Made by a program: the position numbers and the translations under genes. Shown here piece by piece: positions 35,181 through 43,694 of a stretch of 64,000 nucleotides of DNA. Location: positions 1-64,000 of the forward strand of contig CAZMGT010000007.1 of assembly GCA_964565895.1 (NCBI GenBank), written 5' to 3'. Source of the DNA: CAZMGT01 sp964565895. GTDB taxonomy: Bacteria > Armatimonadota > Zipacnadia > UBA1398 > CAZMGT01. How positions within the stretch are numbered: the stretch's first letter is position 1; the number at the start of each line of letters is the position of its first letter. Under the pieces are notes generated by a model that saw only the letters and a list, made by a program, of their open reading frames with translations, was not told the origin of the DNA and searched no databases.

Positions 35181-36365
35181 ATGGCGAAAAAGTCTGTGCG
35201 CGACATTGACGTCGCGGGCAAGACGGTCCTCGTGCGCGTGGACTTTAACGTTCCCCTGGAGGGGGGCAAGGTCGCCGACGATACGCGCATCGTGGCCTCG
35301 TTGCCCACGATCAACTACCTTTTGGAGCAGGGGGCAAAGGTCGTCCTCTGCTCGCACCTGGGTCGGCCGAAGGGGAAGGTCGTTCCTGAGATGAGCCTGC
35401 GCCCCGCCGCCGAGCGCTTGGGTGAGTTGATCGAGGCTAAGGTGATCATGGCCGAGGACTGCGTGGGCGAGCCGGCGCAGAAGGCCGTGCAGGAGGCGAA
35501 CTTCGGCGAGGTCGTTGTCCTGGAAAACACCCGCTTTCACCCCGAGGAAGAGGCCAACGACCCGGAGTTTTCCAAGCAACTGGCAAGCCTCGCCGATGTC
35601 TTCGTCAACGATGCGTTTGGCTCGTGCCACCGCGCCCACGCGAGCACCGTTGGGGTAACGCAGTATCTCCCCGCGGTGAGCGGCTTTCTCGTGGAGAAGG
35701 AGCTGCAGGTGCTCAGCGAAGCCCTGGAAAACCCCAAGCGGCCGTTTGTGGCCATCCTGGGCGGGGCGAAGGTCAGCGATAAGCTCGGGGTTATCGAAAA
35801 CCTCCTCCCCAAAGTAGACAAGCTGATCATCGGCGGGGGCATGGCCTATACGTTCCTCAAGGCGCAGGGCTATGCCATCGGCGACAGCTTGCTCGACGAG
35901 GAGAAAATCGACGACTGCGCGCGACTCATTAACGAAGCGAAGGAGAAGGGCACGGAGCTCCTCCTCCCCTCGGACATCCTCGCGGCAAGCGCCTTCCGCG
36001 AGGACGCGGAGACGAAGGTCGTTACCGTGGAGGAGGGCGTGCCCGAGGGCTGGCAGGGGCTGGACATCGGGCCGGACACCGCCGGGCGGTTCGTCGCCGC
36101 GCTCGAGGGCGCGGGGACGATTATCTGGAACGGCCCCATGGGCGTGTTCGAGATGGAGCCGTTTGCCGGCGGGACGCGGGCCATCGCCGAGGCCATGGCC
36201 CAGTCCAGCGCGGTGACCATTGTCGGCGGGGGCGATTCCGCCTCGGCGGTGCGCCAGATGGGCTTCGCCGACGCCATGACCCACATTTGCACCGGCGGCG
36301 GCGCCTCGCTGGAGTTCCTCGAGGGCAAGGAGCTCCCCGGTGTCGCGGCCCTGGAGGACAAGTAG
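35181..36365 (+). CDS. pgk: Phosphoglycerate kinase
   Basis: A 394-residue enzyme transferring phosphate from 1,3-bisphosphoglycerate to ADP. The N-terminal substrate motif VLVRVDFNVPL (16-26), the hinge and helix ILGGAKVSDKLGVIENLL, and the nucleotide-site GGGDSASAVRQMG are all present. The length is normal. ATG 35181 follows GCGGAGGTTTTGC. It is followed 16 bases later by tpiA, so the pair is co-transcribed. Confidence 0.97.
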   Translation: MAKKSVRDIDVAGKTVLVRVDFNVPLEGGKVADDTRIVASLPTINYLLEQGAKVVLCSHLGRPKGKVVPEMSLRPAAERLGELIEAKVIMAEDCVGEPAQKAVQEANFGEVVVLENTRFHPEEEANDPEFSKQLASLADVFVNDAFGSCHRAHASTVGVTQYLPAVSGFLVEKELQVLSEALENPKRPFVAILGGAKVSDKLGVIENLLPKVDKLIIGGGMAYTFLKAQGYAIGDSLLDEEKIDDCARLINEAKEKGTELLLPSDILAASAFREDAETKVVTVEEGVPEGWQGLDIGPDTAGRFVAALEGAGTIIWNGPMGVFEMEPFAGGTRAIAEAMAQSSAVTIVGGGDSASAVRQMGFADAMTHICTGGGASLEFLEGKELPGVAALEDK

Positions 36366-36381
36366 ATCGAGGTGAGCGAAC

Positions 36382-37200
36382 TTGCGCGTTCCCCTTATCG
36401 CAGGTAACTGGAAGATGAATAAAACGGTGGCCGAGGCCGTGGAGCTCGTGCGCGCGTTGGGCCCCGCCGCCGCTCAGGCGGACAAGGTCGAGGTCCTCGT
36501 CTGCCCCCCGTTTACGGCGCTTTATCCCGTGGGCCAGGCGATCGCCGAGGGGCAGTTGCCCATCTCCCTCGGCGCGCAGGACATGTTCGTCAAAGAATCC
36601 GGCGCCTATACGGGAATGATCTCGCCCACGATGCTCAGCGACGTGGGCTGCAATTACGTCATCTGCGGGCACTCCGAGCGTCGCGGGCGGTTTGGCGTGC
36701 CCGAGGAGTGGATGACGCGCGCCATCCACGGCCTGTTCGCGGACAACGACGAGACCGTTCACGCCAAGGTCCTCTGCGCCGTCGAGCACGAACTTACGCC
36801 GATCATCTGCTTCGGGGAGACGATCGACGAGCGGCGCGCGGGGAACACCGATATGGTCGTCTCGGCGCAGCTTCACGCGGCGCTCGAGGACCTTGCCCCG
36901 GAGACGGTTGCCCGGCTCGTTCTCGCCTACGAACCCGTGTGGGCCATCGGCACGGGCGAGACGTGCGACGCCGACGAGGCCAACCGCGTGTGCGCGCTGG
37001 CGCGGGAGATCGTGCGCGAGGTCGCGGGCGACGATGCGGCGCAGGCGATTCGCATCCAATACGGCGGGAGCGTTAAGCCGGAAAACGCCGGCGAGCTGAT
37101 GCGCCAGGAGCATATTGACGGGGCGCTCGTGGGCGGGGCGAGCCTCAGCGCGGAAAGCTTCGGGGCGATCATCGGCATCACACAGGAGCTGTACAGCTAA
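36382..37200 (+). CDS. tpiA: Triosephosphate isomerase
   Basis: A 272-residue TIM barrel interconverting dihydroxyacetone phosphate and glyceraldehyde 3-phosphate. Active-site residues are visible: N9 and K11 in GNWKMN, H97 in CGHSERR, E184 in AYEPVWAIGTG, and the phosphate-binding YGGSVKPEN. It is about 20 residues longer than most. The start is TTG 36382, with GAGGTGAG 6 bases upstream; no other start keeps the first strand (VPLIAGNWK). Confidence 0.97.
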   Translation: MRVPLIAGNWKMNKTVAEAVELVRALGPAAAQADKVEVLVCPPFTALYPVGQAIAEGQLPISLGAQDMFVKESGAYTGMISPTMLSDVGCNYVICGHSERRGRFGVPEEWMTRAIHGLFADNDETVHAKVLCAVEHELTPIICFGETIDERRAGNTDMVVSAQLHAALEDLAPETVARLVLAYEPVWAIGTGETCDADEANRVCALAREIVREVAGDDAAQAIRIQYGGSVKPENAGELMRQEHIDGALVGGASLSAESFGAIIGITQELYS

Positions 37201-37207
37201 GCCCGCC

Positions 37208-37837
37208 ATGCGCCGCCTAGGGTTGTTTGCCGCGGCAGCGCTCGCGCCCGCGGGCGTTGTGGCGCTGCTGGCGACCGACCGCTGGACGATGCCCCTCGCC
37301 GGGGCGCTGCTCGTCCGCCAGGGTTTGCTGGCGGACGTTTTGTTTTTTGTGGCCAAGCTGCTTACGTTAGCGTTCTTGATTTACGGCTGCGCGCTGGTTG
37401 TGGCCATCGTTTGGCTCTGGGGCGGGACGCAGGGGCCGCGCGCGGGGCGCACGCTGCTTTTCGCCTCGCTCGCGCAGGTGATAACAACGGAGCTGCTGAA
37501 AACAGTTTTCGGGCGCGAGCGGCCGCTTGGGGGGAGCGTAGCTGGCGCGTTTCATGGCCCTACGCTAAACCTCGACTGGCGGGCGTTTCCCTCGGGCCAT
37601 GCCGCTTGGTCGTTCGCCGCGGCGTCGGTGCTTTCGGCCTATTATCCGCGCTATCGCGGATTGTTCTACGTGCTTGCCAGCGCTGTTTCGCTATCGCGGT
37701 TTTTCGTGGGCAGCCACCACCTAAGCGACATTTTCGCCGGCGCGTGCATCGGGGCGGCGATCGGCGCAGCGTTTGTCGCGCGCTTTCCGCCGGAGCAAAG
37801 CGGCGCCGTGGGGCAAAGCGGTGGTCCACATGGATGA
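37208..37837 (+). CDS. PAP2-family membrane phosphatase
   Basis: A 209-residue integral membrane protein with about five hydrophobic segments. The three phosphatase motifs are KTVFGRERP, PSGHAAW and SRFFVGSHHLSD. Such enzymes dephosphorylate lipid pyrophosphates (for example undecaprenyl diphosphate) or phosphatidic acid at the membrane. It starts 7 bases after tpiA, so it is probably read through from it. Its TGA overlaps the start of the next gene (ATGGATGA). Confidence 0.85.
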   Translation: MRRLGLFAAAALAPAGVVALLATDRWTMPLAGALLVRQGLLADVLFFVAKLLTLAFLIYGCALVVAIVWLWGGTQGPRAGRTLLFASLAQVITTELLKTVFGRERPLGGSVAGAFHGPTLNLDWRAFPSGHAAWSFAAASVLSAYYPRYRGLFYVLASAVSLSRFFVGSHHLSDIFAGACIGAAIGAAFVARFPPEQSGAVGQSGGPHG

Positions 37838-38300
37838 CCCTGTGCGGCAGTTCTCCGAGCTTAGGCGGGTGGCCGTGGTCGGCGTGAGCCGGCGCTGGCG
37901 GTGGAAGATCGGCCGCGTGCTGTTCGACGCCCTGCGGCGCGAGGGGTACGAGGTTTTGCCGGTAAACCCGCACGCGCAGAGCATCGCCGGCGTTCCCTGC
38001 TTCGCCGACCTCCGTTCCATTGCTCCCCCGCCGGAGGGAGTGCTCGTTGCCGTGCCCGCCAAGGCGGCGCTGGAGGCGGTGCGCCAGTGCCACGAGCTGG
38101 GGATTGCCCGCGTGTGGCTTGTCGGCGGCGCGGCGAGCGCCGAGGTGCTTGAGTTTTGCGCGCGGCACGGGCTGCGCGCGGCCTATGGCAGTTGCCCCGT
38201 GCAGTGGCTTGCCCCGCGCTCGTTGCATTGGCTTCACCGGAAGCTCAGCGAGCTTTTCCGCCGTGGGCCGCGTGTAGTCGCGCCTGACATGCAGCGTTGA
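37830..38300 (+). CDS. CoA-binding domain protein (YccU-like)
   Basis: A 156-residue Rossmann-like protein of the CoA_binding_2 family: VAVVGVSRRWRWKIGRVLF near the N-terminus, YEVLPVNPHAQSIAG and VWLVGGAASAEVLEFC. Small proteins of this type bind CoA or a related nucleotide, with unclear roles. The ATG at 37830 overlaps the upstream PAP2 stop, so translation is coupled. A GTG at 37821 is a possible alternative start. Confidence 0.8.
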   Translation: MDDPVRQFSELRRVAVVGVSRRWRWKIGRVLFDALRREGYEVLPVNPHAQSIAGVPCFADLRSIAPPPEGVLVAVPAKAALEAVRQCHELGIARVWLVGGAASAEVLEFCARHGLRAAYGSCPVQWLAPRSLHWLHRKLSELFRRGPRVVAPDMQR

Positions 38301-38455
38301 GCGGCCAGGCGGCGATTTTGTTGAACAGATGTTACCTCACCGCAGCGCCAGCGGGCGCCCAGGCGCGCTTTGCCGTGGAACGAGAACATTGGAGCAGGGT
38401 CGAAACCAAGCGGTTTTTGGGGAATGTTTGATGCTCACGAGGGGGATTGGGGCCA

Positions 38456-39463
38456 GTGGCCCGCGTCGGCGTTTATCACCACGACGTTTTCTTAGAGCAT
38501 CGGCCGCCCGGGTATCATCCCGAAAATCCCGAGCGCATCGCCGGGCTCGGCCAGGCGCTGCTCCACGCCCTGGCAGGGGCGGGCGTGGCGCGCAGCTTTG
38601 CCCCTGCGTCCGAGGATGACCTCGCCCTTATTCACGAGCGGCAATATATCGAGACCATTCGCGGGCTAAGCGGGCGCAGTGCGGCGCTCGATTTCGACAC
38701 CTACATTTGCCCGGCGACATATCGCGCGGCGCTGTTTGGCGCCGGGGCGGCGCTCGACGCCGCGCAATCCGTGGCGCGGGGCGAGCTAAGCGCGGCGATC
38801 GTCCTCGCCCGCCCGCCGGCGCACCACGCCACTCCCTCGCGGGGCATGGGCTTTTGCGTGTTTAACCACACGGCGCTTTGCGCGGTCGCCGCCGTGGAGC
38901 GGGGCTGGGCGCAGCGGGTAGCCATTGTCGACTGGGACGTGCACCATGGAAACGGCACGCAGGAGATAACCTATCGCCGCGGCGACATCCTTTATATCTC
39001 CACGCACCAGTGGCCGTTTTATCCGGGGACGGGCGGCGTCGCCGAGACGGGCGAAGGCGAGGGCGAGGGGGCGACGATCAACATCCCCCTCCCCGCGGGC
39101 TGCGGCGATGCGGAGTATGACTTCGTCGCGCGCGAGCTCATCGCGCCCGCGCTCGAGCGTTTTCGTCCGGAGCTGCTCGTCGTCTCCGCGGGGTTCGATG
39201 CGCACAAGGCGGACATGCTCGCGGGGATGCGGATGAGCAGCGCGGGCTTCCGCGCGCTCGCCCGGCGCGTGTTTCGCGCAGCGGGGGCGCCGGCGGTCGT
39301 CGTGCTCGAGGGGGGCTATGACCCCGACGCGCTACGCGAGTCGCTGTGCCAGGTGGCTCTTGAGCTTTGCGGCGAGCCCTGGGAGCCGTCCGCGTTTGGC
39401 CCGCCCGACCCTCAAGTTACGTGGATCCTTCAGGAGGCCCGCGCCTTGCTCGGCGTCGAATAA
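38456..39463 (+). CDS. Histone-deacetylase-like (AcuC/APAH family) amidohydrolase
   Basis: A 335-residue arginase-deacetylase fold enzyme. Catalytic histidines H123 and H124 (RPPAHHA) and zinc ligands D161 and H163 (DWDVHHGNGT) and D248 (SAGFDAHKADML) are intact, as is EGGYDP with the transition-state Tyr. Bacterial members deacetylate acetyl-lysine proteins (AcuC) or acetylpolyamines. The start is uncertain: GTG 38456 suits GAGGGGG at 38439-38445, while TTG 38447 lies too close to it. It is separate from the upstream operon by 155 bases. Confidence 0.9.
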   Translation: MARVGVYHHDVFLEHRPPGYHPENPERIAGLGQALLHALAGAGVARSFAPASEDDLALIHERQYIETIRGLSGRSAALDFDTYICPATYRAALFGAGAALDAAQSVARGELSAAIVLARPPAHHATPSRGMGFCVFNHTALCAVAAVERGWAQRVAIVDWDVHHGNGTQEITYRRGDILYISTHQWPFYPGTGGVAETGEGEGEGATINIPLPAGCGDAEYDFVARELIAPALERFRPELLVVSAGFDAHKADMLAGMRMSSAGFRALARRVFRAAGAPAVVVLEGGYDPDALRESLCQVALELCGEPWEPSAFGPPDPQVTWILQEARALLGVE

Positions 39464-39499
39464 CCAGGCAGCGCCTTCGGTTAAGGAGTGGCCTGGTTA
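39461..39499 (+). promoter_or_regulatory. Hairpin enclosing the ribosome-binding site of the beta-helix gene
   Basis: Perfect 9-base inverted repeat TAACCAGGC (39461-39469) and GCCTGGTTA (39491-39499). The left arm begins with the TAA stop of the HDAC-like gene. The 21-base loop contains the ribosome-binding site TTAAGGAG, and the A of the next ATG closes the right arm. It could control translation or be a termination structure. Confidence 0.45.
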
Positions 39500-41169
39500 T
39501 GCGCTGGGCGATCGTCTTCGTTTTGCTCTTTCCATGGGGAAGCTCCCTCGCAGCGACGTTTCACGTAAACGCGGCCCACCCCAACGCTACCGACGCCGGC
39601 CCGGGGACAGCCCAGCGGCCGTTCCGCACTTTGGCCAAGGCCGCGCAAGTCGCACGCGCAGGCGACGAAGTGATCGTCCACGCTGGGGTCTATCGCGAAG
39701 AGGTGCGCGTTAAGAACAGCGGGGCGCCCGGGCGGCCGATCGTCTTTCGCGCGGCAGCGGGCGAGAGGGTTGTGCTTACCGGCGCCGATGTCCTCGAGGA
39801 CTGGCGCCGTGAGCCGGGCGACAAGCCGATCTTCTCCCATCGCCCCTGGCGCTATCGGTTCATGACCCACCCCAACGACGAGCGGCACAAGCTGGTCGGC
39901 CGCTGCGAGCAGGTAATCGTTGACGGCAAGCTCTTGCGCCAGGTGCTTTCGCGCGCGGAGATGGCCCCGGGAACGTTCTGCGCGGACACCGAGCAGCGCG
40001 CGCTTTACGTTTGGCTTGCCGACGGAAGCGACCCGCGCGAGCATCTGGTCGAGGCGAGCACGCGCACGGTGATCTTTTGCGCCGAGGGCGAGGGGCGCGA
40101 CTATATTTGCGTCCGCGGGTTTATCTTTCGCTTTTGCGCAAACCCCGCCCAACACGGCGCGCTTTTCGCCCGCGGCAACCACTGGGTTGTCGAGGACAAC
40201 GTTTTCGAGTGGACAAACGGCGCGGGGCTTTCGTTTCGCGGTCGGGGGCACGTGATTCGCAACAACATTTGCCGCAACAACGGCCAGCTTGGCATGGGCG
40301 GAGGGGGCGCGGAGCTAGTTCTTGAGGGCAACCAGCTTCTTTACAACAACGTCAAGGGCTTTAACCCGGGGTGGGAGGCAGGGGGGATGAAGATTACCCA
40401 CAGCGAGGGCGGGATTGTGCGGCGCATGGTCGCCGTGGGCAACCGCGGCCCGGGGCTGTGGTTTGACATTGACGACCGCAACTTTCTCGTCGAGCAGTGC
40501 CTCGCCCGCGACAACGAGGGCAGCGGGATTTTCGTGGAGATCTCGCGCGACTTTGTCCTCCGCGACAACCTGTGCGTGGGCAACGGTGGAGGGAGAAAGG
40601 GCAGTTGGGCCAACAGCGGGATCCTCATCGCAGAAAGCCCAGGCTGCCTCGTCGAGCACAACGTCTGCGTCGACAACCGCACGGGGATCGGCATTCGCGA
40701 GCAGGGCCCGCGCAAGCTTAGGTCGATCGAGGGCGCGGAGATAGAGTACTACGTGCGCGACTGCACAATTCGCGACAACATTTGCGCGTTTAACGTGGTG
40801 TTTCAGTTTGGCCTGTGGTCGGACAACATTTTCTTCGGCCCGCACCCTTGCCCCGGGGTGGGCAGCCGCGGCGTTCCCCTGGACCCCGACAAGAACAACA
40901 TCCGCCTAGAGCACAACCTATATTTCCCGGGCCCGGGCCAGGGGCTTATTCTCTGGGGCTGCCCCTGGCGGAAAAAGCACGAGGTGTTTCAGCAGCTTGC
41001 CGACTTCGCCCGCGCACACGGGCAGGACACGACCTCGCGCGTCGCCGACCCGCAGTTTGTGGACTGGGAGCAGGGGGACTTTCGCCTGCGCCCGACAAGC
41101 CCGGCCATCGCCATGGGCGTTGGGCTAACGCGTCCCGCGGCGCAAATGAGCGCCGTGGTCGCCCCATAG
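39499..41169 (+). CDS. Secreted right-handed parallel beta-helix protein (polysaccharide-lyase-like)
   Basis: A 556-residue protein with a signal peptide (WAIVFVLLFPWGSSLAA). The N-terminal TDAGPGTAQRPFRTLAKAA with AGDEVIVHAGVYREEV is the DUF1565-type start of beta-helix carbohydrate enzymes. Helix rungs follow as NHWVVEDNVFEW, GHVIRNNICRNN, LVLEGNQLLYNN, DFVLRDNLCVGN and CLVEHNVCVDN. Such folds are pectate or alginate lyases or related glycosidases. The catalytic lysine or calcium site was not assigned. The ribosome-binding site AAGGAG lies in a hairpin loop. Confidence 0.8.
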   Translation: MRWAIVFVLLFPWGSSLAATFHVNAAHPNATDAGPGTAQRPFRTLAKAAQVARAGDEVIVHAGVYREEVRVKNSGAPGRPIVFRAAAGERVVLTGADVLEDWRREPGDKPIFSHRPWRYRFMTHPNDERHKLVGRCEQVIVDGKLLRQVLSRAEMAPGTFCADTEQRALYVWLADGSDPREHLVEASTRTVIFCAEGEGRDYICVRGFIFRFCANPAQHGALFARGNHWVVEDNVFEWTNGAGLSFRGRGHVIRNNICRNNGQLGMGGGGAELVLEGNQLLYNNVKGFNPGWEAGGMKITHSEGGIVRRMVAVGNRGPGLWFDIDDRNFLVEQCLARDNEGSGIFVEISRDFVLRDNLCVGNGGGRKGSWANSGILIAESPGCLVEHNVCVDNRTGIGIREQGPRKLRSIEGAEIEYYVRDCTIRDNICAFNVVFQFGLWSDNIFFGPHPCPGVGSRGVPLDPDKNNIRLEHNLYFPGPGQGLILWGCPWRKKHEVFQQLADFARAHGQDTTSRVADPQFVDWEQGDFRLRPTSPAIAMGVGLTRPAAQMSAVVAP

Positions 41170-41313
41170 CGAGAGAGACCGCAGAGCGCGCGCTTCGGCG
41201 GCGGGAATGGCCCGCCACGGGGCAGGGAGGGAGTTGTGCGCCGGAGAACTGCGCCGCGGTTTTCGCAAGCGCCGCCAAAGGCGCGCCTGCCCGGAGGGAA
41301 CGGAGGGCAAACG

Positions 41314-42276
41314 ATGGCCGAGCTTAAAGTAGGGTTTGTTGGCGCGGGAAACCTCGCCCGGCAAATGCACTACCCCTCGGTGGCCGAGATCGAGGGCGCG
41401 AGGATCGTCGCCGCCTGCGACCTCGACGAGCAGCGGCTGGACGAGGTCTGCCAAAAGTACGGCATTGAGCATAGGTATACGGACTACCGCAAGATGCTCG
41501 ACGAACAAGAGCTCGATGCCGTGTTCGTTATCCTGCGCCCGCACCACTTGTTCGATGTCGTGGCGGACTGCCTGGAGCGCAAGCTCCCCGTGTTTACGGA
41601 AAAGCCTCTCGGCGTAACCTCCGACCAAGCGCGGCACCTGGCGCGTCTGGCCGAGGAAAACGGCGTGCCCACGATGGTCGGCTTTAACCGCAGGTTTATT
41701 CCTGTGCTAAACGAGGCCAAGCGGCGCGTAGAGCAGGGCGGGGAGATTATTCAGGCGGTAAGCGAGTTTTACAAGCTGCATTCGGGCTATTACTATCGCG
41801 GCGCGGTGGGCGTGCTAGAAAGCGACATCGTCCACGCCATCGATACCCTGCGCTACCTCGTCAACGACCGCCCGGCGCGCAACGTGGTAAGCGCGGTAGG
41901 CAGGTTTTACGCCCGCGTAGACAACGCGTTTTGCGCCCTGGTGGAGTTCGAGGGCGGGGCGATCGGCGTCTTGCTCAGCAACTGGGCCGTTGGGGGAAGG
42001 GTGCACCGGTTTGAGGTGCACTCAAAGGGCGTTTCCGCATATATCGACCCCGAGACGGAAACACACATTATCGCGAACAACGGGCGCGAGCCGGAGGTGC
42101 TGACCACCGCGGGGGCAGCGGGCAGCGAGGAGCGGCGGATAAACTATGGCTTCGCCGGCGAAGACGCGCACTTTATCCGCTGCTTGCGCTCGGGGACAAA
42201 CCCGCGACCCAGTTTCGCCGACGCCGTGCACACGTGGGAGCTCGTGGACGCTGTTCGGCAAAACCGCATGAGCTGA
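41314..42276 (+). CDS. Cytoplasmic Gfo/Idh/MocA family oxidoreductase
   Basis: A 320-residue enzyme without a signal peptide, unlike the copies at the left end. The Rossmann motif is VGFVGAGNLARQM and the catalytic-lysine motif FTEKPLGV (E96, K97, P98). The C-terminal alpha/beta domain carries DIVHAIDTLRYL, with the usual Asp/His substrate residues. It may oxidise or reduce a keto or dehydro sugar. ATG 41314 follows CGGAGGGC. It is close to the beta-helix gene and opposite the DUF1080/SDR pair. Confidence 0.88.
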   Translation: MAELKVGFVGAGNLARQMHYPSVAEIEGARIVAACDLDEQRLDEVCQKYGIEHRYTDYRKMLDEQELDAVFVILRPHHLFDVVADCLERKLPVFTEKPLGVTSDQARHLARLAEENGVPTMVGFNRRFIPVLNEAKRRVEQGGEIIQAVSEFYKLHSGYYYRGAVGVLESDIVHAIDTLRYLVNDRPARNVVSAVGRFYARVDNAFCALVEFEGGAIGVLLSNWAVGGRVHRFEVHSKGVSAYIDPETETHIIANNGREPEVLTTAGAAGSEERRINYGFAGEDAHFIRCLRSGTNPRPSFADAVHTWELVDAVRQNRMS

Positions 42277-42315
42277 GGCGGCGCAGCACCGCGCTGCGCG
42301 AGCGGCGCGATCGGG

Positions 42316-42855
42316 CTAGGCGCGCGTGCCGGTAAACGTCGCCTCGTAGGTCCTCGTCGCCTGGACCGTTTCGTCGTCGGTGGTCAGGCGGATTGTCCCC
42401 GAGACGTTCTTCGCCTCGTTGGTTAGGTTAATCACGATTTCCGCGGAGGAGGCGCGCGCCTCGGCGGCAGCGCCCACGCCCTGGGGCAGGTAGAACCAGG
42501 ACATGGCGCTTTGATCGCGCGGGCCGTCGTAGGTGACGCTAATCGTCCCCTGGCTATAGGTCACCTGCGCCTGGGGCGACTGCCTGGTGTCAACGCTTAC
42601 CGCGCCGGCGACATTGCCCTCGCCTGCCGCGACGATTTGTATTTCGGGAAGGTGGTCTGCCGTTTCCGAAGGCGGAAGCAGGCGCAGCAAATGAGGCACA
42701 GTTGCCCCGCCCACGCTCACGGAGATGTTGTAGGTGGAAGGAATAAGCATGCCCGAGCCGCTGGGCTGGGCGCTCGTCCCGCCGGGCCGCGCCCCGCACG
42801 AGCAGAGCAGCGCGACAGAAACCGCCAAACACACAGCAACGGCCAGCGCGCGCAT
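42316..42855 (-). CDS. Small lipoprotein of unknown function
   Basis: A 179-residue protein with a lipoprotein signal (VCLAVSVALLCSCG). The mature part is beta-rich with alternating hydrophobics (YNISVSVGGATVPHLL, TRTYEATFTG) and may be a small immunoglobulin-like domain. I do not recognise a family. ATG 42855 follows GGGGAGGTGGG. It is convergent with the Gfo/Idh/MocA gene and downstream of the SDR gene on the same strand. Confidence 0.65.
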   Translation of the reverse strand: MRALAVAVCLAVSVALLCSCGARPGGTSAQPSGSGMLIPSTYNISVSVGGATVPHLLRLLPPSETADHLPEIQIVAAGEGNVAGAVSVDTRQSPQAQVTYSQGTISVTYDGPRDQSAMSWFYLPQGVGAAAEARASSAEIVINLTNEAKNVSGTIRLTTDDETVQATRTYEATFTGTRA

Positions 42856-42870
42856 CGTCCCACCTCCCCG

Positions 42871-42898
42871 ATTATCATTCCCCGCACGCTTCGCGCAA
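42871..42898 (-). promoter_or_regulatory. Candidate promoter of the small lipoprotein gene
   Basis: On the minus strand TTGCGC (42893-42898), a 16-base spacer and GATAAT (42871-42876). The boxes are good, but the -10 is only 15 bases before the ATG, so the predicted transcript would start within the ribosome-binding site. Confidence 0.3.
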
Positions 42899-42923
42899 CC
42901 TTTTCCCCCGTGCCACGGGGGCG

Positions 42924-43694
42924 CTAGAAAACAAGCCTCAGCCCGCCGGAGACATCGAGCACGCAGCCGGTAACCATTGCCGCCTCGTCCGAGGCAAGGT
43001 ATGCTGCGGCGTAGCCGATCTCCTGCGCTGTTTGCAGGCGGCCGAGGGGGAGCTTTTTCCCCTGCTCCTCGAGCCACTCTCTGCTCCGCCCTTGGGCCTC
43101 GTGCAGAGCGATCTCGCCGTGGCTGGCCACCCAGCCCACGGTGATCCAGTTCACCCTAATGCGATCGCGGGCGAGGGCGCGGGCGAGGTTGCGCGTCATG
43201 GTAAGCAGGCCGCCCTTGGACACGGCGTAGGCAAACAGGTCCGCGGAGCCGATAAACCCGTGGCACGAGCCGATGTTAATGATGCTTCCCCCGCCACGTC
43301 GGCGTAAGTGAGGCACGGCGTGCTTGGCGCACAAAAATGGCCCCCTAAGGTTGACCGCCATTACCCTGTCCCACAGCTCCTCGTCTGTCTCCTCAAGCCG
43401 CGCTCGGGGGAAAATCCCCGCGTTGTTTACCAGGCAGTCTAGCCCCCCAAACCGCTCCACGGCGCTCTCAACCAGCCGCTTTATATCCACAGGATTGGTG
43501 AGATCGGTGCGCACGAAATGCGCCGTGCCGCCCTGGCTTTCGATAAGCTCAACCGTCTCGCGGCCCATGGCCTCGTTTCTCCCGCTGACGACCACCGCCG
43601 CCCCGCGCTGGGCCATGACCTCGGCGATCCCCCGCCCGATGCCCGCGGTGGAGCCGGTGACGATGGCCACCTTGCCCTCAAGCGAGCGGCGCAT
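42924..43694 (-). CDS. Short-chain dehydrogenase/reductase
   Basis: A 256-residue classical SDR. The cofactor motif is TGSTAGIGRG, the central NNAG is in CLVNNAGIF, and the catalytic set includes Ser of INIGSCHGF with Tyr and Lys of YAVSKGG. It would oxidise a hydroxyl or reduce a ketone on a small sugar. Its ATG shares one base with the TAA of the upstream double DUF1080 gene (TAATG), so translation is coupled, which suggests related substrates. Confidence 0.92.
   Translation of the reverse strand: MRRSLEGKVAIVTGSTAGIGRGIAEVMAQRGAAVVVSGRNEAMGRETVELIESQGGTAHFVRTDLTNPVDIKRLVESAVERFGGLDCLVNNAGIFPRARLEETDEELWDRVMAVNLRGPFLCAKHAVPHLRRRGGGSIINIGSCHGFIGSADLFAYAVSKGGLLTMTRNLARALARDRIRVNWITVGWVASHGEIALHEAQGRSREWLEEQGKKLPLGRLQTAQEIGYAAAYLASDEAAMVTGCVLDVSGGLRLVF

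Noticed and set aside
33672..36284. An 870-codon open frame on the minus strand opposite gap and pgk
   Set aside because: It is the antisense shadow of two highly conserved genes; GC-rich third positions keep the opposite frame open. It has no ribosome-binding site or family motif.
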